From: JAXGQD01 sp964401615 | GTDB lineage: Bacteria > Bacillota > Clostridia > Saccharofermentanales > Fastidiosipilaceae | NCBI GenBank assembly: GCA_964401615.1 | Contig: CAYNZF010000014.1 | Coordinates: 1 to 33,999, forward strand | Direction: 5' to 3' | Length of the DNA: 33,999 nt | In this document: positions 1 to 7,167 of the stretch, piece by piece | Layout: every line of letters starts with the position of its first letter | Position numbering within the stretch: the stretch's first letter is position 1 | Program-made: the position numbers and the translations under genes | Notes under the pieces: model-generated | Database searches by the model: none | What the model saw: only the letters and a program-made list of their open reading frames with translations | What the model was told of the DNA's origin: nothing

Positions 1-482
1 TAGTCCAGCTTTTTGTCCGCACCCCCATTCCGGGATATTTTATTGACAAAACACACCCCCACCCCTTCTCCGCCCCACTAAGGAACAGACTTTAAGATAC
101 TTATGGAATCAACATGGCCGTCTACTGAGCAGGAGGCTGTTTTGTGCATCTTTCTTTCCACTTCCTTTGATGAAATAGCCGCAAAACGAAAGCGCTTTGC
201 ACACCCAAACAATCAGACTTTCACAGATATTTTGGCTGAAACACTTAATCCGCCAGGGGATTCAATAAATGGAGTTTGAGGTATCAGGATTATTGACAAA
301 TATTCGCTTGCCTGTCCTTTCTGTCCCACTTTCCGTAGTAGCAAATCTGTGGCAGTGAAAAAGTGCACCACAAACTGAAAATGCAGTGCATTGTATCAAG
401 TAGCGTTAGATATGCCAAAAGAAAAAGATAGCTTAGGCGGTCTTTTTTTGTTTGGGAGCTTGCAACCTCCGGATAAAAACGG
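1..482. other. Leading non-coding stretch with no convincing gene
   Basis: No open frame with a ribosome binding site and family resemblance is visible on either strand. The minus-strand gene at 545-733 ends in its own terminator, so this stretch lies downstream of it. It contains a C-rich tract (about 50-78) and two TTGACA hexamers (in the TTATTGACAAA motifs near 40 and 289), neither with a partner -10 box. One plus frame is open from 82 to 276 (ATG at 103). It then continues after an in-frame TGA (277-279) to another TGA at 376-378, giving a short CPFC-containing peptide. This could be a decayed gene remnant, but chance is as likely. Confidence 0.5.
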
Positions 483-514
483 AAAAATAAAAGGCCGGCT
501 CTGCACCGACCTCT
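483..514 (-). terminator. Rho-independent terminator after the LEA-like gene
   Basis: On the minus strand a 7-bp stem with one G-T pair (506-512 with 492-498, loop of 7) is followed by a T-rich run (TTTTATTTTT). It lies about 30 bases past the stop codon of the 545-733 gene. Confidence 0.8.
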
Positions 515-544
515 TAATAATTTATTATGAATTTTATTACTGAC

Positions 545-733
545 TTACTTTTTGCCGAAGAGATCGCCAAGCTTGTCTTTCGCTGCTTCAACGACATCTT
601 CTACTTTGTCTTTGCCTGCTTCAACCAAATCTTCGACTTTTTCTTTACCTTCTTTGAAAACCTCAGCAGCTTTGTCACCGACATCTTCGGCCTTGTCTGC
701 CATGCTGTCTTTAACTTTTTCTAAATCAAACAT
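545..733 (-). CDS. Small LEA-like / amphipathic-helix repeat protein, 62 aa
   Basis: This 62-residue protein is almost entirely charged helix, rich in Lys, Glu, Asp and Ala, with no Cys, Trp or Pro. It carries an 11-residue repeat: KVEDLVEAGKD, KVEDVVEAAKD and then KLGDLF follow each other directly, and the underlying DNA is also repetitive. The pattern resembles group 3 LEA, YtxH-type and apolipoprotein-like amphipathic helices, which in bacteria are linked to desiccation, stress or membrane-surface binding. That role is inferred from composition only. Translation signals are strong (AAGGAGG 7 bases before the ATG). The gene is a single unit with its own extended -10 promoter and a terminator, so it is probably well expressed. 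No signal peptide is seen, so a cytoplasmic location is likely. Confidence 0.75.
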   Translation of the reverse strand: MFDLEKVKDSMADKAEDVGDKAAEVFKEGKEKVEDLVEAGKDKVEDVVEAAKDKLGDLFGKK

Positions 734-765
734 TGGACTGTCCTCCTTAAGATGATGTGAAATAC

Positions 766-774
766 ATTATATCA
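766..774 (-). promoter_or_regulatory. Extended -10 promoter of the LEA-like gene
   Basis: The minus strand reads TGATATAAT, a perfect -10 with the TGn extension, placing the transcript start near 758, about 25 bases before the start codon. I see no good -35 box, which is common for extended -10 promoters. Confidence 0.65.
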
Positions 775-828
775 GAGGCTGAACAATTGGCATACTGCAA
801 CGATAGAAATGCCCCCCCAATCGGTCTC

Positions 829-1431
829 CTACTGCTGCAGTTCGTCCAGAGACAAATAGAAGGCCGGTACAAAACGCTCCAGAAAGTAATCCAATTCCGG
901 CAAAGCCATGTGTTTCAATTTTTGATGTGTCTCCTTAAGAGCATCTGAAAATTCCCGATTGCCGAGGCCCACTTCTTCAACGCACTTCAGATAGGCACAA
1001 AGGCTGTCCGCTGCTTTCATCACTTGATGTGCGGCTTTGGTTTTTTCGTCACGCATGTCCGGAGTAAGTAAAAGCGTGTAATCTTCGCGAAAATCTTCGG
1101 GGAGCATTGCTAATAGTCGTGTCACAGCACGGTCTTCGACCAGAGAATAGGCTTGTCTCAGCTCTTCAGTTTGATACTTGATTGGCGTGGGCATGTCACC
1201 GGTGATGATTTCTCCGGCATCGTGATAAAGGGCAAGGCACACGACCTCACCCGGGTCCAATACAGGGCGGTCTTCAGAAAAATATTTATTCCGGATCAGC
1301 ACCAGGGCGTGTGACAGCGAAGCCACCTGATAACTGTGCTCCATGACGTTTTCAGCTGAAGTGTTACGCATCAAGCTCCATCTGTCGATGAGCTTCAGCC
1401 TGCTCATCATGGCAAAAAATGCAGTGTCCAT
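829..1431 (-). CDS. yfbR: 5'-deoxynucleotidase, YfbR family (HD domain)
   Basis: HD-domain phosphohydrolase that removes the 5' phosphate from deoxyribonucleoside monophosphates, a dNTP pool-balancing and salvage activity in the cytoplasm. At 200 aa it matches the length of the E. coli enzyme (199 aa) and aligns along its whole length from memory. Shared blocks include the N-terminal SRLKLIDRWSLMRN segment with the specificity Arg, EHS (His32), the HD pair His70-Asp71 in LYHDAGE, GDMPTPIKY, and Asp142 in the AADSLCAYLKC segment. All four metal ligands are present. It starts one base after the pcrA stop codon (TAAGATG), with GGAGGAA ahead of the ATG. It is therefore the second gene of a pcrA-yfbR operon, probably translationally coupled. 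Confidence 0.93.
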   Translation of the reverse strand: MDTAFFAMMSRLKLIDRWSLMRNTSAENVMEHSYQVASLSHALVLIRNKYFSEDRPVLDPGEVVCLALYHDAGEIITGDMPTPIKYQTEELRQAYSLVEDRAVTRLLAMLPEDFREDYTLLLTPDMRDEKTKAAHQVMKAADSLCAYLKCVEEVGLGNREFSDALKETHQKLKHMALPELDYFLERFVPAFYLSLDELQQ

Positions 1432-1432
1432 C

Positions 1433-4000
1433 TTATTCCTCCACAGCTCTCAGTTTAGCAGCGTTGAGCAGCATTTTTTTGGGTCGATTAGTCCCGAATT
1501 GCACTTCAATAATGGCGTCTCCCGCCACCGGTTCCAGGTTTAAAATGCTTCCTCTTCCGTAACGAGCAGATTCCACACGCATGCCGATGCGAATTTCAGC
1601 GACTTTCAGGAATTGAGTATTTGTTGAGGCTTGCCCTTTGTCGGGACTTGTACTCTTTCCCTTCAAAAAATTCATCGCTGTCGGATCTAGGCCTTGAGAT
1701 GCTTGTGAGAAGCGATTCCCGGCAACGGAAGACCCATTACTAACATTTACACTACGATTTTGACCTTGCATAAAACCGCCAAATGGTGTCGAAGCACCAC
1801 CATAGCCGCTTGTGCTGCTGTTTCCAAATGGACTTCCGTAAGCAGCCTGTTCGCCGCGGCTGCTCCCGCCCAGCTCTTCCAGATACTTAGCCGGAATTTC
1901 TTTGACAAAAATTGAAACCGGATTCGCCAGTGTTTGTCCATACAGGGTTCTCGTGCGCGCTGTGGTGATATAAAGTTTCTTTTTAGCGCGAGTGATGGCT
2001 ACATAAGCCAGCCTTCTTTCTTCTTCCAGGCCGCTTTCTTCGGACATAGAACGGGAACTGGGGAAAACACCATTTTCAGCGCAAACCAGAAAGACATGGC
2101 TGAATTCCAAACCTTTGGCCGAATGAATCGTCATCAGACGGATGAAGTCCTCCTCGCTGTTTTCCAGATCCTGCTCCGAATAAAGCGCCGCGCGGGCCAG
2201 AAAGGCTGATAAAGATTCAGTCAGAGCCTGTTTAGTCTCCCCGGAAGAAGCTTTGTTTTCGCTTTCATCGAAGACGAGTTCAAACTTCTCGTCCGACCCG
2301 CCCGCCGTCTCCCGCGAGTTGCCATATTCAAAGAAAGCCGCGTCTTCGATTATGGCCGATTGACTGAATTCCAGAGCATCCGAGAGCAGCTCCTTCAAGT
2401 TTTCAATCCGTTCAGCGGCATTATCCTTTCCCAGAGCGCGGTCTTCCAAAATCGCGTCGAGCAAACCCGAATGCTCTTGGACATATTCGACATACTCTTG
2501 AAAATTGATCGAATTTTCAATTAACTTGCTGCGCATGTCGAAAATGATCTGGGCAAAAGCCGTCAACTTCCCGGCAGAACGGCTGAGATTTGGGTATTTT
2601 TCAGCGGTGGCACAGAGCTTAAGCATCGGCTCTCCCGTCAAAGCTGATTCGCGCTGCAAGCTCTCAATCGTGGTATCTCCAATGCCTCGACGCGGCGTGT
2701 TGACCGCTCTGAGGAAAGCCAGTTCGTCGCGGTCACTGGCAACCAGACGCAGATAAGCTAAAACATCTTTGATTTCCTTGCGGTCGTAAAATCGCAGCCC
2801 GCCGTAAATACGGTAGGGGATACCTGCTTCACGTAGGGCTGATTCCAATACACGCGACAGGGCGTTAGCTCGATACAGAATGGCAAAATCCATGTATTTC
2901 AACGACTTCAGGCGTTGTCGTCTGAGTAGTATTTCTTTGGCAATGTATCGCGCCTCATCAAAGTGGTTGTTCGCTCTGACAAAGGTGATCGCCTCACCTT
3001 CTTGCGCCCCGGTCCAGAGCTTTTTGGCTTTTCTGCCCTTATTATTGGCAATCACCGCGTTCGCCGCCGACAAGATGGTTTCCGTGGAGCGATAATTCTG
3101 TTCCAGTTTGATGGTCTTGCAATTTTTGTAATCCTTCTCANNNNNNNNNNCGGCCCCTCTGAAGGAATAGATGGATTGATCGTCATCCCCCACCACACAA
3201 AGATTTCGGTGTTTGGCTGCGAGAAGCTTGACGATTTGATACTGCGCACTATTGGTATCCTGGTACTCATCGACCAGGACATAGCGAAAACGTTCCTGGT
3301 AGACTTCCAAGACCTCTTTATGTTCAGTAAACAATTTAACGGTGTTGGTCAAAATGTCGTCGAAATCCATGCAGTTCGCCTGCAGCATGCGTTCCTGGTA
3401 ATTTTTATAAATCCGCGCGACTTGTTTAAAAATGGGGTTTTCTCCTGCAATCTCCCGATATTTTTCCGGAGAGCGGAGCGCGTTCTTGGCCCCGCTAATT
3501 TGGCTCAGCACCATACGCGCATCAAATTTCTTGTCATCAAGATTCATTTCACGCACTAATTGTTTGATCATTTGTTGGCTGTCCGCCGTATCCGCAATCG
3601 TAAAATTTTGACTGTAGCCAAGCAGATCTGCATGACGCCTTAAAATTCGCGCGAACATCGAGTGAAAAGTACCCACCCACATCCGCTCAGAAACTGAGCC
3701 TACCAGTTCATTGATCCGCTGCTTCATTTCAGCCGCTGCCTTATTGGTAAAAGTGATCGCCAAAACGGCAAAAGGCGAAACGCCCCTGACTTCGATCAAA
3801 TAGCCGATCCGTTTCGTGATGACCCTGGTTTTACCCGAGCCTGCACCGGCGAGAATCAGTAAGGGCCCCTCGTCGTGCAGTACGGCTTCACGCTGAGGTG
3901 GGTTGAGCCCCTCCAACAGACGGTCAGCCGCAGTTCCCCCACCTCCGGATTGCTCCGAGAAGGCTTCGCTTCCGAAAAAGTTTAAGTCAAAATCACTCAC
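1433..4000 (-). CDS. pcrA: ATP-dependent DNA helicase PcrA/UvrD (contains an assembly gap)
   Basis: Superfamily 1A 3'-5' helicase for nucleotide excision repair, plasmid replication and clearing RecA or stalled forks. Visible motifs are AGAGSGKT (Walker A, about residue 51), VDEYQDTN (Walker B), GDDDQSIYSFRGA (III), LEQNYRST (IV), TIHSAKGLEF (V) and EERRLAYVAITRAKK (VI). A C-terminal Tudor-like RNA polymerase-binding segment follows (RIGMRVESARYGRGSI). The frame also opens at a TTG at 4021. I prefer the GTG at 4000, because AAGGGG lies 7 bases upstream and a promoter ends near 4027. A run of 10 N (3141-3150) falls between RGA and EKDY. Family members normally have about 8 residues there and only 4 codons fit, so some 12 bases are probably missing although the frame is kept. 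Residues 11-25 are a low-complexity Gly-rich leader. Confidence 0.95.
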   Translation of the reverse strand: MSDFDLNFFGSEAFSEQSGGGGTAADRLLEGLNPPQREAVLHDEGPLLILAGAGSGKTRVITKRIGYLIEVRGVSPFAVLAITFTNKAAAEMKQRINELVGSVSERMWVGTFHSMFARILRRHADLLGYSQNFTIADTADSQQMIKQLVREMNLDDKKFDARMVLSQISGAKNALRSPEKYREIAGENPIFKQVARIYKNYQERMLQANCMDFDDILTNTVKLFTEHKEVLEVYQERFRYVLVDEYQDTNSAQYQIVKLLAAKHRNLCVVGDDDQSIYSFRGAXXXXEKDYKNCKTIKLEQNYRSTETILSAANAVIANNKGRKAKKLWTGAQEGEAITFVRANNHFDEARYIAKEILLRRQRLKSLKYMDFAILYRANALSRVLESALREAGIPYRIYGGLRFYDRKEIKDVLAYLRLVASDRDELAFLRAVNTPRRGIGDTTIESLQRESALTGEPMLKLCATAEKYPNLSRSAGKLTAFAQIIFDMRSKLIENSINFQEYVEYVQEHSGLLDAILEDRALGKDNAAERIENLKELLSDALEFSQSAIIEDAAFFEYGNSRETAGGSDEKFELVFDESENKASSGETKQALTESLSAFLARAALYSEQDLENSEEDFIRLMTIHSAKGLEFSHVFLVCAENGVFPSSRSMSEESGLEEERRLAYVAITRAKKKLYITTARTRTLYGQTLANPVSIFVKEIPAKYLEELGGSSRGEQAAYGSPFGNSSTSGYGGASTPFGGFMQGQNRSVNVSNGSSVAGNRFSQASQGLDPTAMNFLKGKSTSPDKGQASTNTQFLKVAEIRIGMRVESARYGRGSILNLEPVAGDAIIEVQFGTNRPKKMLLNAAKLRAVEE
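3141..3150. other. Assembly gap (10 N)
   Basis: Ten undetermined bases inside pcrA helicase motif III. The flanking codons stay in frame, but the encoded spacing is about four residues short of the usual family spacing, so the N count is likely a placeholder and not a measured length. Confidence 0.95.
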
Positions 4001-4033
4001 TCTGCTGCCCCTTATTTGCAATTTGTGTCACTC

Positions 4034-4042
4034 ATTTTACCA
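4034..4042 (-). promoter_or_regulatory. Extended -10 promoter of the pcrA-yfbR operon
   Basis: The minus strand reads TGGTAAAAT (TGn plus a -10 with one mismatch). It predicts a transcript start near 4027, about 27 bases before the GTG start at 4000. No clear -35 box is present. Confidence 0.5.
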
Positions 4043-4082
4043 CAAATTCGGCTGAAAAACGAACGTATTTTCTCATTGTCCA

Positions 4083-4122
4083 AAAACATGTGGCGGCACC
4101 TGCTTCACGCCGTACCGCCACA
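4083..4122 (-). terminator. Probable terminator after hpf
   Basis: A perfect 8-bp inverted repeat (4115-4122 with 4089-4096, TGTGGCGG/CCGCCACA) with an 18-base loop is followed on the minus strand by TG and five T. It lies about 80 bases past the hpf stop and before the pcrA promoter. The long loop lowers confidence. Confidence 0.5.
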
Positions 4123-4199
4123 CGCTATATCAAATCAAATCACTGAATGCGTTGCTATTGATCAGAATTATCGAATCAACCCACTATGGTGTCTACTAT

Positions 4200-4745
4200 T
4201 CAGTAGTTTGGTTCTATCAGACCGTAGTTTCCATCCTTTCTTTTATAGACCAGACACACCCTGTCGCCTTCCTCTGACAAAAATAAGAGGAAACTGTGTC
4301 CCAGCATTTCCATCTGTAAACAAGCTTCGTCAGCACTCATCGGGCTGATGTCAAAACTCTTTTTACGAATCAGTCTGCCTTCAGGCGTTTCCTCGTCTGC
4401 CGGTTCAAGTAACGGTGCTTGAGTTTTCAGATACTCTTGCAAATAGGCGTAATCATGAATATTCTTTTCCAAGCGTGTTTTGTGTTTACGAATTTGTCTT
4501 TCCATCACATCGATGCACAGGTCCAAAGCTGTGAATTCATCATCGGCGACAGTTTCTGCACGATAAAAGTGTCCTTTGATCTTTATGGTGATTTCAACAC
4601 ATTTCTGTTCCCCTTCGGGACGCACTTTGACGGTAGCGGTGGCATCATCGTCAAAGTATCGATCATACTTTTTAAGCTTGGTTTCAACCCGCTCCTTAAG
4701 ATGATCTCCAATTTTGATGCCTTTTCCGGAAACATTAACTTTCAT
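4200..4745 (-). CDS. hpf: Ribosome hibernation promoting factor, long form
   Basis: Binds the 30S decoding region and, through its C-terminal domain, pairs 70S ribosomes into inactive 100S dimers in stationary phase or starvation. The N-terminal domain (about residues 1-95) has the typical MKVNVSGKGIKIGDHLKERV start, the cancer-like basic helix KYDRYF and the RAETVADDEFTALDLCIDVMERQ segment. After a linker, the C-terminal dimerisation domain begins near residue 127 (GRLIRKKSFDISPMSADEA) and ends with YKRKDGNYGLIEPNY. At 181 aa it is the long, Gram-positive type. GGAAAGGAG precedes the ATG by 6 bases. The gene stands alone between the glycosyltransferase gene and a hairpin terminator. No promoter stood out in the 105-base gap upstream. 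Confidence 0.95.
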   Translation of the reverse strand: MKVNVSGKGIKIGDHLKERVETKLKKYDRYFDDDATATVKVRPEGEQKCVEITIKIKGHFYRAETVADDEFTALDLCIDVMERQIRKHKTRLEKNIHDYAYLQEYLKTQAPLLEPADEETPEGRLIRKKSFDISPMSADEACLQMEMLGHSFLLFLSEEGDRVCLVYKRKDGNYGLIEPNY

Positions 4746-4850
4746 GTTTACCGCTCCTTTCCAAATCTATTTATGTTCGGGTTACCCCGTAAACATTCAC
4801 GTAATATTTCACATGCATGTCTTGTCTGTTTGACTCTATTTTAAACTTAT

Positions 4851-5621
4851 TTACATAAACTGGCATCCCTCGTGTTCAAGTTCGCTGCGCATTTTTTCAC
4901 GCGAGGCGAAAAATTTTCGCGATGCTTTAAAAAAGTCCACCAGCGCTTGCCCGCCTATTTTTACGATTTTTTGGAGATTGATACTGTTGACCCCTTTTTT
5001 TCTGGCGGCAAAGCTGATGTCTTTGCGGTAATGCGCCAGACGCAATTTAAGTGTCTCAGCCATCAGGAGTGCGTTGACGATTTTAAAGTCAGGGGCAATC
5101 TCCGGCAAAAGTGTCGCCAGTACGGCGCGCTGATACAAGCGAAAAGGCACATTGGCATCGCTCGCTTTTACTCTAAAGAAAATGGCTAAAACCACGGTCA
5201 GAACTTTGGAAATCATGACACGTGCCCGGCCGTCTTCACGTATCCTTCTGAACCCGGCACAGACTGGAAAAGCGGCCCTGCGCAGCCACAAATCAGGGAA
5301 GTCTTCAGCACTGGTTTGATTGTCTGAATCGGTTTGGAAAATATAGTGCGCTCCGGCCTCCAGGGCCAGCTGGTATCCTTGAATCAAGCTTGGGCCATGA
5401 CCTTTATTGCTTTCGTTGCGAACGACGAGCTGTGGTCTGTCTTCCTGTAAACGGGCCAGCAGTTCTGCGCTGTCATCCCGGCTGCCGTCATTGATGATCA
5501 GTAAACGACTCTCAGGTCCGGCGCAATCCAACATTGGGTACCAGCTGCTCACCAGCTCATCTAAATTAGCTGCTTCATTGTAAGCCGGTATGACAATGTA
5601 AAGAGTGTCACCAATGGTCAT
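4851..5621 (-). CDS. Family 2 glycosyltransferase (dolichyl-phosphate-mannose-synthase-like)
   Basis: GT-A fold transferase that would use a nucleotide-sugar donor, probably on a lipid carrier or cell-surface glycan; the acceptor cannot be told. Motifs seen are LYIVIPAYNEAANLDELV at the N-terminus, INDGSRDDS, GHGPSLIQGYQLALEAGAHY and the metal-binding QTDSDNQT (DxD type). One hydrophobic stretch (VMISKVLTVVLAIFF) may anchor it to the membrane. The frame also opens at an ATG at 5663. The ATG at 5621 is preferred because AAGGCGG lies just upstream and the glycosyltransferase fold starts five residues later. It is transcribed divergently from the rubredoxin-like operon and has its own extended -10 promoter. 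It is shorter than family members with a C-terminal multi-TM domain. Confidence 0.85.
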   Translation of the reverse strand: MTIGDTLYIVIPAYNEAANLDELVSSWYPMLDCAGPESRLLIINDGSRDDSAELLARLQEDRPQLVVRNESNKGHGPSLIQGYQLALEAGAHYIFQTDSDNQTSAEDFPDLWLRRAAFPVCAGFRRIREDGRARVMISKVLTVVLAIFFRVKASDANVPFRLYQRAVLATLLPEIAPDFKIVNALLMAETLKLRLAHYRKDISFAARKKGVNSINLQKIVKIGGQALVDFFKASRKFFASREKMRSELEHEGCQFM

Positions 5622-5720
5622 TTGACCGCCTTCTGCCCCGGGTTTTAGTTGTGAGGAAATCATGGGGGCCCAGATATTTAGACTATGCGAAAGATTTGAA
5701 TCCTCACCATTTGTGACTTC

Positions 5721-5729
5721 AGTATAGCA
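5721..5729 (-). promoter_or_regulatory. Extended -10 promoter of the glycosyltransferase gene
   Basis: The minus strand reads TGCTATACT, a TGn-extended -10 with one mismatch. It faces away from the rubredoxin-like operon and predicts a start near 5714. No convincing -35 box is present. Confidence 0.5.
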
Positions 5730-5743
5730 TAGGCTAATGGTCT

Positions 5744-5762
5744 AAAACAGAGCTGCTGTTTT
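5744..5762. promoter_or_regulatory. Candidate operator: 19-bp palindrome between divergent promoters
   Basis: Perfect 7-bp arms (AAAACAG / CTGTTTT) around a 5-base centre. It lies between the divergent -10 boxes of the glycosyltransferase gene and the rubredoxin-like operon, about 30 bases upstream of the latter's -10. This is the position expected of a dimeric repressor or activator site. No known regulator consensus is matched. Confidence 0.45.
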
Positions 5763-5791
5763 GCCCGTATCATGCGCTCGGGGTTTTACTT

Positions 5792-5800
5792 TGGTATAAT
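5792..5800 (+). promoter_or_regulatory. Extended -10 promoter of the rubredoxin-like operon
   Basis: TGGTATAAT, a perfect -10 with TGn extension. The start is predicted near 5807, about 49 bases before the TTG start codon. No good -35 box at 16-18 bases, which fits activator dependence or simple extended -10 use. Confidence 0.65.
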
Positions 5801-5855
5801 TCTATTTGACTAAACTCAAAATTCGAAAAGATTTGGTGATGAAGGAGGTTTTGAT

Positions 5856-6554
5856 TTGAAGAAATATCAGTGTCAGCTTTGTGGTTATGTTTACGATGAA
5901 GCCGCCGGTGATCCCGGTTCCGGAATTGCGGCCGGGACTAAATGGGAGGACATACCGGCGGATTGGGTCTGCCCCATATGCGGTGCTCCCAAAGACGCTT
6001 TCGACATGCTGGAAGATAAAAGAGCGAATAGGGCTGCGGTAGCAGAAAAAGTCGAACAGCAGGAAATTTCCGGCAAAACTGAAGTCGTGCAAGAGGAAGA
6101 TTTGCGTCAACTCAGCAGCGCTGAACTGAGCGTGCTTTGCTCGAGTTTGGCCAAGGGTTGTGAAAAGCAGTATCTGACAGAGGAAATGGAATTGTTCAAG
6201 CAGCTGGCTGATTATTATCTCGCTAAACGAAAGCTGGAAGCATCGGCCGATTTGGAGGCAATCAACACAGCAGTTGGTACGGATTTAAGCAAACACTATC
6301 CTTTTGCCGTGGAAACATCGAAATCGATGCAGGATCGTGGAGCTCTGCGCGTACTGGCCTGGTCCGAAAAGGTCAGCAATATTCTGCTTTCGTTGTTAGA
6401 ACGCTATAAAAAACAAGGCGACCGTCTCCTGGAAAATACTCAAATTTTCGTTTGTGACATTTGCGGTTTTGTTTTTGTGGGCGACAGCGCACCGGATATT
6501 TGTCCAATATGTAAGGTGCCCAAACTGAAAATTCATCCGGTGACAAGGGGGTAA
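5856..6554 (+). CDS. Double-rubredoxin protein with a rubrerythrin-like helical core
   Basis: Redox protein with three parts. Residues 1-52 form a classic rubredoxin (Cys6, Cys9, Cys39, Cys42 in CQLCG and CPICG). Residues about 85-190 are a helical region resembling rubrerythrin but without the usual E-x(~30)-ExxH iron ligands. Residues 197-232 form a second, shorter rubrerythrin-type FeCys4 knuckle (Cys200, Cys203, Cys216, Cys219). Rubrerythrins reduce peroxide in anaerobes. Here the diiron site looks incomplete, so an electron-transfer role is as likely. The start is a TTG with AAGGAGG 7 bases upstream and no ATG alternative. The next gene, a 4Fe-4S protein, follows after 3 bases, so the two probably form one electron-transfer unit. 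The promoter is an extended -10 with a palindrome upstream. Confidence 0.85.
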   Translation: MKKYQCQLCGYVYDEAAGDPGSGIAAGTKWEDIPADWVCPICGAPKDAFDMLEDKRANRAAVAEKVEQQEISGKTEVVQEEDLRQLSSAELSVLCSSLAKGCEKQYLTEEMELFKQLADYYLAKRKLEASADLEAINTAVGTDLSKHYPFAVETSKSMQDRGALRVLAWSEKVSNILLSLLERYKKQGDRLLENTQIFVCDICGFVFVGDSAPDICPICKVPKLKIHPVTRG

Positions 6555-6557
6555 AAA

Positions 6558-7040
6558 ATGCACGCGAGTAGGAATATCAGATTGTGTACGAAGGACTGCT
6601 TGTGTTTGTATGTCTGCCCGACCGGGGCCACAGACACAGATAATGGCCAAATTGACGCGAGTAAATGTGTTGAAGGATGCAGGGCTTGTGTGGATGCCTG
6701 CCCATCAGGCGCGATTTCCCTGGTGCCGGATAAATATCCTGAGCAGCAAGTCAAGACCGCCGAAGTGCTGGCTGCTCTGCAGCCACTTATAAACAGCAAA
6801 TGTCAGCAAGAACAACGCGCTGCCCAAATCGCCGCGACAGCTGAAAACCCGATCGAGGCCCTGCTGGCCAAATCCATCAGCCTCTCCAATCGCATTATGG
6901 CTGAGGACATTTTCCGGGAAGCCGGCTATATGCTTCCACAAAGTAAAAATGTGCGTGCCTTTTTAGAAGAAATGCTTGAACATGAAAAGGCGGAGGATTT
7001 TCCGCGTGCAGCAGTGCAAAGTCTCCTGGAAAAACTTTAA
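6558..7040 (+). CDS. Ferredoxin-like 4Fe-4S protein with a helical C-terminal domain
   Basis: Residues 1-60 carry two cysteine sets: LCTKDCLCLYVCPTGA and CVEGCRACVDACPSGA. The second is a canonical CxxCxxxCP type; the first is slightly irregular (C-x3-C-x-C-x3-CP). Together they probably ligate two 4Fe-4S clusters. The remaining 100 residues are charged helices (for example EEMLEHEKAEDF) with no family I recognise. AAGGGGG, overlapping the end of the preceding gene, serves as ribosome binding site, so the two are co-transcribed and coupled. It probably exchanges electrons with the upstream double-rubredoxin protein; the final donor and acceptor are unknown. A strong bidirectional terminator follows. 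Confidence 0.85.
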   Translation: MHASRNIRLCTKDCLCLYVCPTGATDTDNGQIDASKCVEGCRACVDACPSGAISLVPDKYPEQQVKTAEVLAALQPLINSKCQQEQRAAQIAATAENPIEALLAKSISLSNRIMAEDIFREAGYMLPQSKNVRAFLEEMLEHEKAEDFPRAAVQSLLEKL

Positions 7041-7112
7041 TTTGCCAGGGCAGTGAATTAAACTCGATCAGGACACGGGACCTTGACACGGATAGAAAAT
7101 CGATAAAAAGAT

Positions 7113-7144
7113 AAAGCCTGCGGCGTTTCGATGCTGCAGGCTTT
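7113..7144. terminator. Bidirectional terminator between ferredoxin-like gene and gap
   Basis: A 12-bp stem with one wobble (7113-7124 with 7133-7144) and an 8-base loop. T-rich runs follow on both strands, so it can end the plus-strand redox operon and the minus-strand gap transcript. Confidence 0.9.
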
Positions 7145-7167
7145 CTTGCTTATTGATTTTTTTCAGT

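Noticed and set aside
50..78. G-rich minus-strand tract that might form a G-quadruplex
   Set aside because: Only three runs of at least three G occur close together; the fourth is about 25 bases away, so a canonical four-run motif is not met.
2963..3559. Plus-strand open frame of 198 codons opposite pcrA
   Set aside because: Antisense shadow of conserved PcrA helicase motifs; it also crosses the N run.
4746..4850. SigB-like GTTTAA / GGGTAA promoter for hpf
   Set aside because: The two elements are present but their spacing is far from 12-15 bases, and the GGGTAACCC stretch is a small imperfect palindrome only.
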